Assembly: GCF_018835585.1 (NCBI RefSeq)
Contig: NZ_JAHGVE010000001.1
Location: 1 to 64,000 of the forward strand
DNA length: 64,000 nt
Source: Pelorhabdus rhamnosifermentans
GTDB taxonomy: Bacteria > Bacillota > Negativicutes > UMGS1260
Direction of reading: 5' to 3'
Shown: positions 1 through 12,850 of the stretch, one piece after another
Layout: the number at the start of each line of letters is the position of its first letter
Position numbering within the stretch: the stretch's first letter is position 1
Position numbers and translations under genes: made by a program
The notes under the pieces: model-generated
Databases searched by the model: none
Seen by the model: only the letters and a program-made list of their open reading frames with translations
What the model was told of the DNA's origin: nothing

Positions 1-348
1 GAACTCGCCAAAGCCGCCGGAGCCACTTTCGTTGCCCGTGGGACAACCTATCACGCCCAGCAGCTCAGTGACGTCATTGCTGAGGCCATCGCCCATGACG
101 GATTCGCCCTTGTCGAAGCCATCACCGCTTGCCCCATCGGGTTCGGTCGTCAAAACAAAAGCGGTTCAGGAGCAAATATGATGAAATGGCAGAAAGATCA
201 CGCCGTAGCCAAAGCAGCCTATGAAAAACTCGCAGCCGAAGAACAGGCCGACAAGTTTGCCATTGGCGTGCTTTATGAAAGTAAGGCTCCTGAATATACC
301 AAAGAATACGACAAACTGATCGAACAGGCCCAGGGGGGAGCAAAATGA
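1..348 (+). CDS. korB: 2-oxoacid:ferredoxin oxidoreductase, beta subunit (C-terminal part)
   Basis: The reading frame is open from the first base and ends in a TGA that overlaps the next gene's ATG (ATGA). About 115 C-terminal residues are present. They look like the TPP-binding beta subunit of 2-oxoglutarate (or related 2-oxoacid) ferredoxin oxidoreductase: a segment ALVEAITACPIGFGRQN followed by a charged helical tail, as in KorB proteins. The enzyme oxidatively decarboxylates a 2-oxoacid to the acyl-CoA with reduction of ferredoxin in the cytoplasm. The TPP and iron-sulfur motifs lie outside the window. The translationally coupled gamma subunit downstream supports the call. The exact 2-oxoacid substrate cannot be fixed from this part. 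Confidence 0.85.
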   Translation, partial: ELAKAAGATFVARGTTYHAQQLSDVIAEAIAHDGFALVEAITACPIGFGRQNKSGSGANMMKWQKDHAVAKAAYEKLAAEEQADKFAIGVLYESKAPEYTKEYDKLIEQAQGGAK

Positions 349-878
349 AACGATTAGAAATGAGATTATCCGGTTCCGGCGGTCAGGGACTCATCCTGGC
401 AGGTATCATCCTAGCTGAAGCCGCCATACTAGATAAGAAAAACGCCGTTCAGTCCCAGTCCTACGGACCCGAAGCAAGAGGCGGCTCAAGTAAATCAGAA
501 GTGCTTATTTCAGATGAAGCCATTCATTATCCGAAAGTAGTCAAACCGGACCTGCTTCTCGCCATGACGCAAGAAGCATTAGATAAATATGCCCATGACC
601 TGCCAGACGAGGCCATGCTTGTCATTGATACAACCTTCGTTAAAGACATTCCGAATAAATTCACGAATGTCTATCAGCTGCCCATTACAGAAAAGGCCAA
701 AGAAGTTTTAGGCAGAGCCTTGTTTGCCAATATCATTGCCATTGGGGCCATTGTAGCCCTGACAAAAGCGGTAAGCAAAGAGTCGGCCGTGAAGGCCGTA
801 CTGGCTCGGGTACCAAAAGGAACAGAAGCTAAGAATGAACAGGCTTTTGAACTCGGGATGTCACTGGTTAACGCGTAA
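345..878 (+). CDS. korC: 2-oxoacid:ferredoxin oxidoreductase, gamma subunit
   Basis: This 177-residue protein matches the gamma-domain family of 2-oxoacid:acceptor oxidoreductases. The N-terminal SGSGGQGLILAG loop and the YGPEARGG segment at about residues 40-47 are family hallmarks. The subunit completes the KorABCD-type enzyme with the beta subunit encoded just upstream; the genes overlap by four bases, which implies translational coupling. It is last in its operon and a strong intrinsic terminator follows 27 bases after the stop. Length is normal for the family. Substrate choice (2-oxoglutarate versus another 2-oxoacid) is inferred, not shown. Confidence 0.9.
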   Translation: MKRLEMRLSGSGGQGLILAGIILAEAAILDKKNAVQSQSYGPEARGGSSKSEVLISDEAIHYPKVVKPDLLLAMTQEALDKYAHDLPDEAMLVIDTTFVKDIPNKFTNVYQLPITEKAKEVLGRALFANIIAIGAIVALTKAVSKESAVKAVLARVPKGTEAKNEQAFELGMSLVNA

Positions 879-904
879 TCATTTTGCGGTTGCAGCGAGA
901 ACAA

Positions 905-945
905 AGAGCAGGAGAATCGTTATAGAGATTCTCCTGCTCTTTTTT
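905..945 (+). terminator. Intrinsic terminator of the kor operon
   Basis: A perfect 14-bp stem (905-918 with 927-940) with an eight-base loop is followed by a T run (941-945). Confidence 0.9.
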
Positions 946-1100
946 GAAAGCCTATGATGATTAATCTGATTCCTTCATAAGTAATCAGTAAATTGGGCAG
1001 GATTTCATGTAGAAAGCCAGAATAATAGCATGCAGAGGAAAAATGAAATTCTACTGATGATAAAATCAATGTTATAAAATGCGATAAAGGGGGTGCAAGT

Positions 1101-1307
1101 ATGAAAATTGTGGAGCAAGTTTGCCGGATGAAAGCGAGTGCTAGTCTATTAAAAGCCGAATATCCTACGGAGAACTTATTTCAGATTTTCGTGAATGGAC
1201 GTCTCCAAGATAAATCAACCTGCGTCATTGAAGGCGAAAATATTAATTTCGGATTTGATTGTCTTGTAGCGGGCGATGTGGTACAAATTTTTTACTGCTT
1301 GTCATAG
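1101..1307 (+). CDS. Small protein of unknown function (68 aa)
   Basis: A 68-residue open frame has a good ribosome binding site (GGGGGTG, seven to eight bases upstream of ATG) and is followed directly by its own terminator, so it is probably a real monocistronic gene. The protein is not recognised. It has two cysteines in the N-terminal half and third (RLQDKSTC) and a third near the C-terminus (IFYCLS), with short beta-like stretches and no membrane segment or signal peptide. The layout FQIFVNGRL...GDVVQIFY is faintly reminiscent of small beta-rich phage or ubiquitin-like folds, but no function is claimed. Confidence 0.6.
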   Translation: MKIVEQVCRMKASASLLKAEYPTENLFQIFVNGRLQDKSTCVIEGENINFGFDCLVAGDVVQIFYCLS

Positions 1308-1312
1308 ACAAC

Positions 1313-1357
1313 AAAAAAGCCTAACTCCTTATGAATAAGGAACTAGGCTTTTGTTTT
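1313..1357 (+). terminator. Intrinsic terminator
   Basis: Hairpin AAAAGCCTA...TAGGCTTTT with a stem interrupted by one mismatch around the TCCTTA/TAAGGA core, followed by TTTGTTTT. A matching A run on the other side means it could also work in the reverse direction for the minus-strand tRNA read-out. Confidence 0.8.
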
Positions 1358-1364
1358 CTTATAA

Positions 1365-1455
1365 TGGCGGAGTGGCAGGGATTTGAACCCTGGCAGGCCT
1401 CACGACCTCTAACGATTTAGCAAACCGTCCTCTTCAGCCACTTGAGTACCACTCC
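1365..1455 (-). tRNA. tRNA-Ser (anticodon GCU)
   Basis: The reverse strand reads a class II tRNA: acceptor arm GGAGTGG pairing with CCACTCC, D-arm, anticodon loop TTTGCTAAA giving GCU, long variable arm (GTCGTGAGGC region), T-loop GGTTCAAATCC, discriminator G and an encoded CCA. The length of 91 bases and the extra arm fit serine. It decodes AGC/AGU. It lies on the strand opposite its neighbours in a 322-bp gap between genes; the rest of that gap (1456-1629) shows nothing else that I can support. Confidence 0.95.
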
Positions 1456-1629
1456 AGTCACGCTTATTTAGTATAGCATGGACGAATAGGACTGTCAAGG
1501 ATGAAAGCAAAGAGATAAGAAAAATTCTTTGAAAGTTATTAATAGAAAATTCGTAAGGAATAGATAAAAATGGTCTGATTTGTGATAAAATATTGAAGAA
1601 AATAAACCAATTGTCATGAGGGAGCTCCT

Positions 1630-2289
1630 ATGAACCCAATTTACTTACCTAAACTCAATTATTTAACACCTACTTTTGATTCTACTTTGCTCAAAGCTGT
1701 AGAAGAAGCTGGTGAATTGGCTCGTGCCGTTTTGCAGTTCCTTCCTTATGATGAGTCAAATTTTGACAAGAAGGCCTTGTCTGCTCAAGGGAAGTCGCTG
1801 CTTTTAGCTGTGTCGCAAGAATTGCTTGATGTTGCGCAGACTTGTGTTACCATGATTTTTGTTATGGAAGATGAATATCATGTGGATGCCGATCAACTTA
1901 TTCGCAGTCATCTTGCTAAGCTTACAGTAAAGGGCTATCAGTTTGACGAACGGCCTGTTTATCAGATCACAACGGTGGGGTGTTTTAAGTCGCTCCATTT
2001 ACCGCGTCTTTATCTTGAAAATGTTACACTTTTAACAACCGTCTGCAAAATTCAAGAAGAACTTGGTGAACTGACGCAGTATGTTGGTAAAAAATCCGGT
2101 GCTTCGGGTGAGAGTCACTTTTTAGAAGAATCTGCTGTACTTGCTGGCTGTGCAGCAGAATTGCTTGATGTGGCGCAATGTTGTTTTACAATGATGTATA
2201 TTTTAGCTGAACAGTATCATGTGAATATCGCTGAGGTTGTAGCTGAACATGTACAGAAATTAGAAAGAAAGGGCTATTTTGGCTCGTAA
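1630..2289 (+). CDS. Tandem MazG-like nucleotide pyrophosphohydrolase-fold protein
   Basis: The 219-residue protein contains two copies of an all-alpha MazG-like unit. Each copy has the E-rich helix (VEEAGEL at about residue 25; QEELGEL at about 143) followed by the second metal-binding helix motif ExxD (QELLDVAQ at about 66; AELLDVAQ at about 180), and each ends in a similar K-L-x-x-KGY/KGYF tail. In MazG and MazG-like enzymes these carboxylates bind Mg and the enzyme hydrolyses (d)NTPs or related nucleotides to monophosphates. Single-domain proteins normally dimerise to build the site, so an internal duplication could form a pseudo-dimer in one chain. Substrate is unknown. The start is ATG after GAGGGAGC. 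It appears monocistronic, followed by the tagO promoter. Confidence 0.75.
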   Translation: MNPIYLPKLNYLTPTFDSTLLKAVEEAGELARAVLQFLPYDESNFDKKALSAQGKSLLLAVSQELLDVAQTCVTMIFVMEDEYHVDADQLIRSHLAKLTVKGYQFDERPVYQITTVGCFKSLHLPRLYLENVTLLTTVCKIQEELGELTQYVGKKSGASGESHFLEESAVLAGCAAELLDVAQCCFTMMYILAEQYHVNIAEVVAEHVQKLERKGYFGS

Positions 2290-2345
2290 TTGGAATGGCA
2301 GTCCAAGAATAGTCGAGAGAAGGGGTTTTGCGACGTAGACTTTGA

Positions 2346-2375
2346 TTGACAAGGTTTCTTCGTTTTTGGTACAAT
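2346..2375 (+). promoter_or_regulatory. Sigma-A-type promoter before tagO
   Basis: TTGACA at 2346-2351 and TACAAT at 2370-2375 are separated by 18 bases, about 70 bases upstream of the tagO start. Confidence 0.7.
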
Positions 2376-2451
2376 AGGAACGTTGGTACCTGCCTGGATA
2401 AATTAATAGTTTATTCAGATTAGGTGCATTAGAAAAACGAGGTGCATGGAT

Positions 2452-3483
2452 ATGCAATCCTATGTTGTAGCTTTTATTCTGGCGCTAGTTATTACGTATT
2501 TCTTAACGCCATACGTAAAAAATCTGGCCATTCGACTCGGAGCCTTAGATGCGCCTGATGCGCGTAAAGTTCATAAAACTCCTATTCCTCGAATGGGGGG
2601 GTTGGCAATTTACGTTGGTTTTGTTATTGCCGTGCTTTCAAGTATGCATTTAAGTCAAGAACTTATTGGTCTACTTACAGGGGGGACAGTAATATTAATT
2701 GTCGGTATTATTGATGATATGGTACAGCTTTCAGCAAAAGTAAAGTTGCTTGGTCAGATTGCCGCCGCAGCTGTATTGATTTTATTTGATATTCGTATTG
2801 AATGGCTGACAAATCCTTTTGGGGATATGGTTTATGTCGAATATTTATCTATTCCAATTACCCTGTTTTGGGTTGTTGCCTTGACGAATACAGTCAATCT
2901 TATCGATGGTCTGGATGGTTTGGCTGCAGGTGTTTCTACCATTGCTGCAGTAACGATTTTGCTTGTTGCGCTTCAGGAAAATTCCCTTATTGTTGCTGTG
3001 CTTACGGCAGCGCTTGCTGGAAGTGCTTTTGGATTTTTGCAGCATAACTTTAATCCTGCGAAAATATTCATGGGAGATACGGGTAGCATGTTCCTTGGCT
3101 ATATGTTAGCGGCAATTTCCGTGCTTGGTGCGGTAAAATCGGCTGCCACGATTGCTCTTATTGTGCCTATTGTGGCACTGGGCCTTCCTATTATGGATAC
3201 AGCCTTTGCTATTATTCGTCGTTACAGCAATGGTCAACCCATTTTTAAACCGGATAAAGGTCATTTACATCATCGTTTGCTTGAAATGGGACTTTCCCAG
3301 AAGCAGGCAGTTCTTCTTATGTATGTGATTAGCGGTTGCCTGGGATTGAGTGCCATTGCTCTTACTGAAGTAAACAAAGGATTAGCCGCTTTGATCATTC
3401 TTGCTTTGCTTGCTGTGGCCTTTTTTGGTGCACGTAAAATTGGTGTGCTTAAACAGACAGGGTCGGCACAAACGCATTCTTGA
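2452..3483 (+). CDS. tagO: UDP-GlcNAc:undecaprenyl-phosphate GlcNAc-1-phosphate transferase (TagO/WecA type)
   Basis: Polytopic membrane enzyme that starts lipid-linked glycan synthesis by moving GlcNAc-1-P from UDP-GlcNAc to undecaprenyl phosphate on the inner face of the cytoplasmic membrane. Seen motifs: DARKVHKTPIPRMGG near residue 35, an Asp-Asp pair (IIDDMVQL), NLIDGLDGLAAG, GDTGSMFLGY and the C-terminal loop KGHLHHRLL with the His-rich motif of the WecA/TagO branch (MraY lacks this exact form). About ten hydrophobic segments are visible. An in-frame ATG at 2446 exists, but the Shine-Dalgarno GAGGTG ends one base before it, so 2452 is the better start. In a diderm, the product likely feeds O-antigen or other polysaccharides. 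It pairs functionally with the epimerase downstream. Confidence 0.9.
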   Translation: MQSYVVAFILALVITYFLTPYVKNLAIRLGALDAPDARKVHKTPIPRMGGLAIYVGFVIAVLSSMHLSQELIGLLTGGTVILIVGIIDDMVQLSAKVKLLGQIAAAAVLILFDIRIEWLTNPFGDMVYVEYLSIPITLFWVVALTNTVNLIDGLDGLAAGVSTIAAVTILLVALQENSLIVAVLTAALAGSAFGFLQHNFNPAKIFMGDTGSMFLGYMLAAISVLGAVKSAATIALIVPIVALGLPIMDTAFAIIRRYSNGQPIFKPDKGHLHHRLLEMGLSQKQAVLLMYVISGCLGLSAIALTEVNKGLAALIILALLAVAFFGARKIGVLKQTGSAQTHS

Positions 3484-3530
3484 GTAATAGCGCATAAAAG
3501 GATAATGGATAATAATAATTACAAATGGAA

Positions 3531-3562
3531 TAATATGGACGGGCGCAAGTCCGTCCATATTA
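3531..3562 (+). other. Intergenic hairpin between tagO and wecB
   Basis: An 11-bp stem, AATATGGACGG with CCGTCCATATT, and a short GCGCAAGT loop lie between the two genes. There is no T run, so it is not a typical terminator; it may stabilise or process the mRNA. Confidence 0.5.
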
Positions 3563-3584
3563 CTTCAACGGGAGAGTGGTATGC

Positions 3585-4748
3585 TTGGCACGTCTCAAAA
3601 TTATGACCGTTTTTGGCACCCGGCCTGAGGCCATCAAAATGGCGCCAGTAGTATTAGAATTGACGAAGTACCCTGAATTGATTCAACCTAGTGTGACTGT
3701 TACAGCGCAACATCGTGAGATGCTTGATCAAGTTTTAGGGCTGTTTTCCATTAAACCTGACTATGATTTGGATATTATGTCGGCGGGACAAACCCTGTTT
3801 GATATTACGACAAGGGCTATGCACGGTCTGGACAAAGTGCTAAAACAGGAAAAGCCTGATCTCGTACTTGTTCATGGCGATACAACAACAACCTTTGCTG
3901 GCGCTCTTGCTGCCTATTATCATCATATTGCTGTAGGTCATGTGGAAGCCGGGCTTCGTACAGGCAATAAATATTCGCCTTTTCCTGAAGAAATGAATCG
4001 TAAACTCACCGGGGCTTTAGCTGATTTTCATTTTGCACCGACAAGCCAGGCGCGACAGAATCTGCTTTTGGAGAATGTCAGCAAGGACCGGTTGTTTATT
4101 ACAGGGAATACCGTTATTGATGCCCTAAAGGCGACAGTCAAAAAAGACTATGTTTTTGCCGATTCTATGTTGGCAGCGATTAACTATGAACGGCGGAGAG
4201 TCATTTTGATTACAACGCATCGCAGAGAAAACCTCGGCGAACCTATGCGTCATGTCTATCAGGCGCTGAAGGATATTGTGGCGGCTTTCCCTGATGTGGA
4301 AGTTGTTTTCCCTGTACATAAAAACCCGAAAGTTCGTGAAGTCGTTGAGGCCGAATTGGGTCATTTGGCGCGCATTCATTTGATTGATCCCTTGGATTAT
4401 GAACCTTTTGCTAATCTGATTGCCCGTTCTTATCTTGTTTTGACTGATTCTGGTGGTATTCAAGAAGAAGCACCTGCATTAGGTAAGCCCGTTCTTGTCC
4501 TTCGTGATACGACGGAGCGTCCTGAAGCCATCGATGCTGGAACAGTAAAGTTAATTGGTACAGAAAAACAGCGCGTTTTTTCAGAAACCAAGCTTTTGCT
4601 GGAAGATCAGAGTCAGTATGATCAAATGGCAGGTGCTTGCAATCCTTATGGTGATGGTCAGGCTTCGCGGCGCATAGTGCGAAATATTTTGTATCGACAT
4701 GGGTTGATTGCTGAAGCACCTGAACCGTTTGTTTGTTCAATAAAGTAA
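3585..4748 (+). CDS. wecB: UDP-N-acetylglucosamine 2-epimerase (non-hydrolysing)
   Basis: Cytoplasmic enzyme that interconverts UDP-GlcNAc and UDP-ManNAc for surface polysaccharide synthesis. Motifs of the family are clear: MTVFGTRPEAIKMAP at the N-terminus, VHGDTTTTFAGA, GHVEAGLRTG, PFPEEMNRKL, the THRRENLG substrate loop and TDSGGIQEEAPALGKPVLVLRDTTERPE in the C-terminal domain (given here only as landmarks). Length of about 387 residues is normal. Start choice: a GTG at 3576 is in frame but overlaps the GGGAGAG ribosome binding site; a TTG at 3585 is spaced eight bases from it and gives a family-like N-terminus. A terminator follows. Confidence 0.9.
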   Translation: MARLKIMTVFGTRPEAIKMAPVVLELTKYPELIQPSVTVTAQHREMLDQVLGLFSIKPDYDLDIMSAGQTLFDITTRAMHGLDKVLKQEKPDLVLVHGDTTTTFAGALAAYYHHIAVGHVEAGLRTGNKYSPFPEEMNRKLTGALADFHFAPTSQARQNLLLENVSKDRLFITGNTVIDALKATVKKDYVFADSMLAAINYERRRVILITTHRRENLGEPMRHVYQALKDIVAAFPDVEVVFPVHKNPKVREVVEAELGHLARIHLIDPLDYEPFANLIARSYLVLTDSGGIQEEAPALGKPVLVLRDTTERPEAIDAGTVKLIGTEKQRVFSETKLLLEDQSQYDQMAGACNPYGDGQASRRIVRNILYRHGLIAEAPEPFVCSIK

Positions 4749-4760
4749 ATAAGTTTCATG

Positions 4761-4791
4761 AATCCTTCTAAATTTTTAGAAGGATTTTTTT
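4761..4791 (+). terminator. Intrinsic terminator after wecB
   Basis: Stem AATCCTTCTA/TTAGAAGGATT followed by a run of T; closes the wecB transcript ahead of the ATP synthase operon. Confidence 0.85.
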
Positions 4792-4894
4792 AATTGTGCA
4801 AAGAATTAGTATATAGCATTGCTTTATTGAGTGTTTAGTGATAGATTTTTTCTGTTAGGGGTATAATAGTTCTGCCAGAAAAAGGGATGACGCC

Positions 4895-5107
4895 ATGGAT
4901 AATCATCATCTTTTGAATGCGATTAGCCGTGTATCTACACTCGGAGTGACACTTGTTTCTTCCATTGCTGTTGGCATGTTTTTAGGGCATTTATTAGATA
5001 ATTGGCTTAATAGTTCACCTTGGGGAATTATTGCAGGTATTCTGCTTGGTATTGTTGCTGGGTTTTATGGTATCTTAAAAATCGTTCTGGCTAATCAGGA
5101 TAGATGA
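4895..5107 (+). CDS. atpZ: AtpZ/AtpI-family small membrane protein
   Basis: First gene of the ATP synthase operon. The 70-residue product has two hydrophobic helices (about 15-35 and 42-62) separated by the loop LLDNWLNSSPWG, the pattern of AtpZ-like proteins often found upstream of atpI. Family members are proposed to help with Mg/Ca handling or assembly of the Fo rotor in the membrane. A TATAAT-like -10 box is at 4862-4867, but a convincing -35 was not seen, so the operon promoter is only tentative. ATG is preceded by AAAAGGGATG. Confidence 0.8.
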   Translation: MDNHHLLNAISRVSTLGVTLVSSIAVGMFLGHLLDNWLNSSPWGIIAGILLGIVAGFYGILKIVLANQDR

Positions 5108-5132
5108 TTGAAACTGGAAAGGAATTTGTGAT

Positions 5133-5525
5133 GTGATGGTTTTTTGGCAGCAGAAAAAGGTCCAAGCCTATTGTATGGGTCTTGCAGTTTGGTCTGCTGT
5201 ACTGATTGCCGGTATGTGGCTTGCAGGCCAGGAAGACGAGCTTCCCGGCCTTATTTTAGGTATGGTTACAAGTCTGTTTTATTTTTTCCTGCTTGTTTTG
5301 CGTGCGCAGCGCAGTGTTGTGCTTCCTGTTCCAAAGGCTGTGTCATCCATGCGTATTGGGTGGCTTCTCCGTTTGTTTTTTATTTTACTTATGTTGGTTT
5401 TGTCGCTGAAAATTCCTGTGTTTCATTTTGCGGCGGCTGTTTTAGGACTGTTTTCATTTCACATTTTTATGATGTTAACGGCCTGCTTGTTTATTTTAAA
5501 ACAGCGGCTTTTACATAAAATTTAA
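5133..5525 (+). CDS. atpI: ATP synthase subunit I
   Basis: The 130-residue protein has four hydrophobic segments and lies between atpZ and atpB, the standard position of atpI. AtpI proteins act as chaperones in c-ring assembly. Sequence conservation in this family is low, so the call depends on size, topology and position. The start may be GTG 5133 or ATG 5136; both sit downstream of AAAGGA. No polar catalytic motif is visible. Confidence 0.75.
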   Translation: MMVFWQQKKVQAYCMGLAVWSAVLIAGMWLAGQEDELPGLILGMVTSLFYFFLLVLRAQRSVVLPVPKAVSSMRIGWLLRLFFILLMLVLSLKIPVFHFAAAVLGLFSFHIFMMLTACLFILKQRLLHKI

Positions 5526-5546
5526 TGAGAAAGGGGTGAATTTTTA

Positions 5547-6520
<974 letters not shown>

Positions 6521-6596
6521 TAAAAAGCAGCGGTATAGGGCGGCGGATTGAACATGTCTGTCGTCTGTTTTACCCGCCAAAAGAGGAGGGTCCTCA

Positions 6597-7093
6597 GTGG
6601 TTGAAATTGATGCGACGCTTGTTGCGCAGATTATAAACTTCTTGATTCTTGTGGCTATATTGACCAAAGTGGCGTATAAACCGCTTGTCAAAGTGTTGGC
6701 TGAGCGCCAGCAGCGCATTGAAAATAGTATTGCAGCCGCAGATAAAGAAAAAGCTTTAGCTGAAGAGTTAAAAGCTGAACATGAACGTCAATTAGCTAAC
6801 GCTCGTACGCAGGCGCAGGCCATTATTGACAAGGCAGAGAAATTTGCCGCTGCCAAGCGGGATGAAGAAATAGAGCAAACTCGTTTGGAATGTGCTCGAA
6901 TGCTGTCAAAAGCACAAGAGGAAATTACGCGGGAGCGTGATCAGGCTATTGCTGACATGCGCTCTGAAGTCGTTTCGTTATCTCTTGCGGCAGCTTCTAA
7001 GGTTATTGGTGAGAATATGACATCTGCAGCCAATGCAAAACTTGTCGAAGGCTTTATTAACAAGCTTGATGAAACAAAGCCAGGTAGTTTGCC

Positions 7094-7100
<7 letters not shown>
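6597..7100 (+). CDS. atpF: F1Fo ATP synthase subunit b
   Basis: Peripheral-stalk subunit: one N-terminal membrane helix (about residues 8-25, with the family's IINFLILVAILTK) followed by a long charged coiled coil that reaches up to F1. GTG start behind AAGAGGAGGG. The 167-residue length is normal. The stop overlaps the start of atpH, indicating translational coupling. Confidence 0.93.
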
Positions 7101-9192
<2,092 letters not shown>

Positions 9193-9198
9193 TAAGAA

Positions 9199-10065
9199 AT
9201 GCCTAGTACACAGGACATACGTCGCCGCATTAAAAGCGTAAAAAATATTCAGCAGATAACAAAAGCCATGAAAATGGTGGCTGCTGCCCGTTTGCGTAAA
9301 GCACAGGAAAAGGCACAATCCTCCCGTCCTTATACGACGAAAATACGGGAAGTGCTGACAAGCGTAGCGCAACATGTAAGCGATGTATCCCATCCGCTGC
9401 TTGAAAAAAGGGAAGCTAAAAATGTTTGCTACCTTTTAATGAGCGCCGATAAGGGACTGGCAGGTGCTTATTCATCGAATTTGATTCGCGAAGTTGTTCC
9501 ATTAATCAAAAGGCATGAGGCTGTTAGCTTAGTGACAGTAGGACGCAAAATGCGTGATTATTTTCAGCGGCGCAGTTATGATATTGATCAAGCGTTTGCG
9601 GGATTTTCAGAAAAACCGGGCTATCAAGATGCCATGGACATTGCACGTTTTATGGCAGATGGTTTTTGTGCTGGTAAGTATGACGAGATTTACATGGCCT
9701 ATACGCAGTTTATTTCGCCCATTCATCATGTGCCGACGGTTGTAAAATTGTTACCCATGGAAGATATGACGCAGGCAGAACAGGGTATAGCTGAATCTGC
9801 CAGTCAGTCTGAATATATATTCGAACCCAATGCAGCCGAAGTACTTGGTGAATTGCTGCCGAAGTATTTGGAATCTACCATTTATGGTGCCCTCCTTCAA
9901 TCAGCTGCAAGTGAACTAGGTGCTCGTATGACAGCCATGGGGTCGGCTACAGATAATGCCCAAGAACTGATTTCCAAGTTAGAACTCAAATATAACCAAA
10001 TCCGTCAAGCCACAATTACGCGTGAAATCTCGGAGATTGTCGGCGGGGCAGAAGCGATTAAATAG
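9199..10065 (+). CDS. atpG: F1Fo ATP synthase subunit gamma
   Basis: Central rotor shaft. The N-terminal helix PSTQDIRRRIKSVKNIQQIT and the C-terminal helix with ATDNAQELISKLELKYNQ are diagnostic. 288 residues, complete. Six-base gap from atpA with the GAGGTGATAAG ribosome binding site straddling the stop codon. Confidence 0.95.
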   Translation: MPSTQDIRRRIKSVKNIQQITKAMKMVAAARLRKAQEKAQSSRPYTTKIREVLTSVAQHVSDVSHPLLEKREAKNVCYLLMSADKGLAGAYSSNLIREVVPLIKRHEAVSLVTVGRKMRDYFQRRSYDIDQAFAGFSEKPGYQDAMDIARFMADGFCAGKYDEIYMAYTQFISPIHHVPTVVKLLPMEDMTQAEQGIAESASQSEYIFEPNAAEVLGELLPKYLESTIYGALLQSAASELGARMTAMGSATDNAQELISKLELKYNQIRQATITREISEIVGGAEAIK

Positions 10066-11499
<1,434 letters not shown>

Positions 11500-11502
11500 A
11501 AA

Positions 11503-11916
11503 GTGGCCAAAACGGTTCGCTTGGACATTGTGACTCCTGATAAGTTGGCTTATTCAGAAGATGTTACAATGGTTATTGCCAGAGCAACTGACGGCGATCT
11601 CGGCGTCCTGCCTGGTCATGTGCCACTGATTGCAGCCCTTGGCATTTGGCCGCTGCGACTATTCAATGATGATGGCGAGAAACAAATTTCACTTTGCGGC
11701 GGCTTTATTGAAGTACAGCCCGACAAAGTAGTTATTTTAGCAGGCTGTGCTGAACTGCCGGAAGAAATTGATGTGCCCCGTGCCGAGCAAGCCAAACGGC
11801 GGGCAGAAGAGCGCTTGGCTAAGCATGGCGGCGATGTGGACGTTACGCGGGCTGAGGCCGCCTTGTCGAGGGCCATGATGCGTCTCAAAGTAGCTGGCTT
11901 TCAATCACACAAATAA
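11503..11916 (+). CDS. atpC: F1Fo ATP synthase subunit epsilon
   Basis: Rotor-base and regulatory subunit: N-terminal beta sandwich (DGDLGVLPGHVPLIAALG is characteristic) and a C-terminal two-helix arm rich in Ala, Arg and Glu. 137 residues. GTG start three bases after the atpD stop. Last gene of the operon; a strong terminator follows. Confidence 0.93.
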   Translation: MAKTVRLDIVTPDKLAYSEDVTMVIARATDGDLGVLPGHVPLIAALGIWPLRLFNDDGEKQISLCGGFIEVQPDKVVILAGCAELPEEIDVPRAEQAKRRAEERLAKHGGDVDVTRAEAALSRAMMRLKVAGFQSHK

Positions 11917-11934
11917 AAATGAATACCTTTTGTG

Positions 11935-11967
11935 CAAGCTGAACGTAACGTTCAGCTTGTTTTTTTT
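11935..11967 (+). terminator. Intrinsic terminator of the ATP synthase operon
   Basis: Perfect 11-bp stem CAAGCTGAACG/CGTTCAGCTTG with a TAA loop and a run of eight T. Confidence 0.95.
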
Positions 11968-12064
11968 GTCCTCACGACAGGCTGCATATTCACTGAAAAA
12001 AGTGGCAACAATGATTTTATAGCGGCAAATAATAAAATTGAGGTTTATCGTGAGGAGACACTAG

Positions 12065-12820
12065 GTGAAAAAAGTGGCTTGGAAGTGGTTGAGCTTTGGC
12101 TTGATTGCAGTCTATATATGCATCATAGTTACTTATGGGGGACAGCAAAAATGTGCTTTGCCTGTATTAAGCAAAGCTTTGTCAACTACAGGGGCTGAAG
12201 TTGCTTTCGTAGATATTCAGGGGTGGGTAAAGCAAGAGCACTTAAGGATGGATGAAGCTGCACTGGAAGAGAATGTGCGAGAAAGTTTCGATAAACTTGG
12301 TTATAACGGGAACGATGTACAGATTGAAAAAAAACAAAACTCTTATTTTTGTAAGGTTCGTGGGGAACTTCGTGATCCGAATCTTGTGATTGTTGTTATG
12401 AGTCAAATGATTTATGCCAAAGGGATTCAACCTGCTGTGTCTTATACTGCCATAAATGCTGAGATACAGGGCCAAAATGCCTCTGGTGAGGAGTGGGAAA
12501 GAAAAATCGGCAAAATTTTAGCAGAAATTGGGCCAAGACCTCGGATAAATACTTGCCTCGTAGGCCGGCTTGATGGTAAACTAAACAAGAATAACTTGGA
12601 ACATCGTTTATTTCTTGCCTTTCACAGCATACAAGCTGTAGTACAGGAACCGATGTTTGTTGATGATATCGCTAGTTTTACCGGATATACGCCAAATCTG
12701 ACGGAATTCTTTACAGTGAATGAGCAAAAGGTAAATGTCCATATGGCTGTGCGGTATCATCCGTCTGAAGAGCGAACCTATGTAACCATTGGGACACCGG
12801 TGATTACACGGGGGTATTAG
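12065..12820 (+). CDS. ywmB: YwmB-family protein (TATA-box-binding-protein-like fold)
   Basis: 251 residues with an N-terminal signal-anchor (about residues 7-25) and an extracytoplasmic domain. Sequence identity to known proteins is hard to judge by eye, but position decides the call: between atpC and murA and just upstream of spoIID, exactly where Bacillus has ywmB. The function of the family is not established; its fold was compared to TATA-binding protein, but it is exported, so no DNA-binding role is proposed. GTG start after GAGGAGACACTAG. Confidence 0.65.
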   Translation: MKKVAWKWLSFGLIAVYICIIVTYGGQQKCALPVLSKALSTTGAEVAFVDIQGWVKQEHLRMDEAALEENVRESFDKLGYNGNDVQIEKKQNSYFCKVRGELRDPNLVIVVMSQMIYAKGIQPAVSYTAINAEIQGQNASGEEWERKIGKILAEIGPRPRINTCLVGRLDGKLNKNNLEHRLFLAFHSIQAVVQEPMFVDDIASFTGYTPNLTEFFTVNEQKVNVHMAVRYHPSEERTYVTIGTPVITRGY

Positions 12821-12850
12821 TCGTAACGAGTTGGTGTAGGAGGAACTTTT

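Noticed and set aside
5144-5518. 124-residue cysteine-rich open frame overlapping atpI
   Set aside because: It is an out-of-frame shadow of atpI, with a biased composition and no ribosome binding site.
11932-12198. 88-residue plus-strand open frame between atpC and ywmB
   Set aside because: It begins inside the atpC terminator, has no ribosome binding site and overlaps the start of ywmB in another frame.
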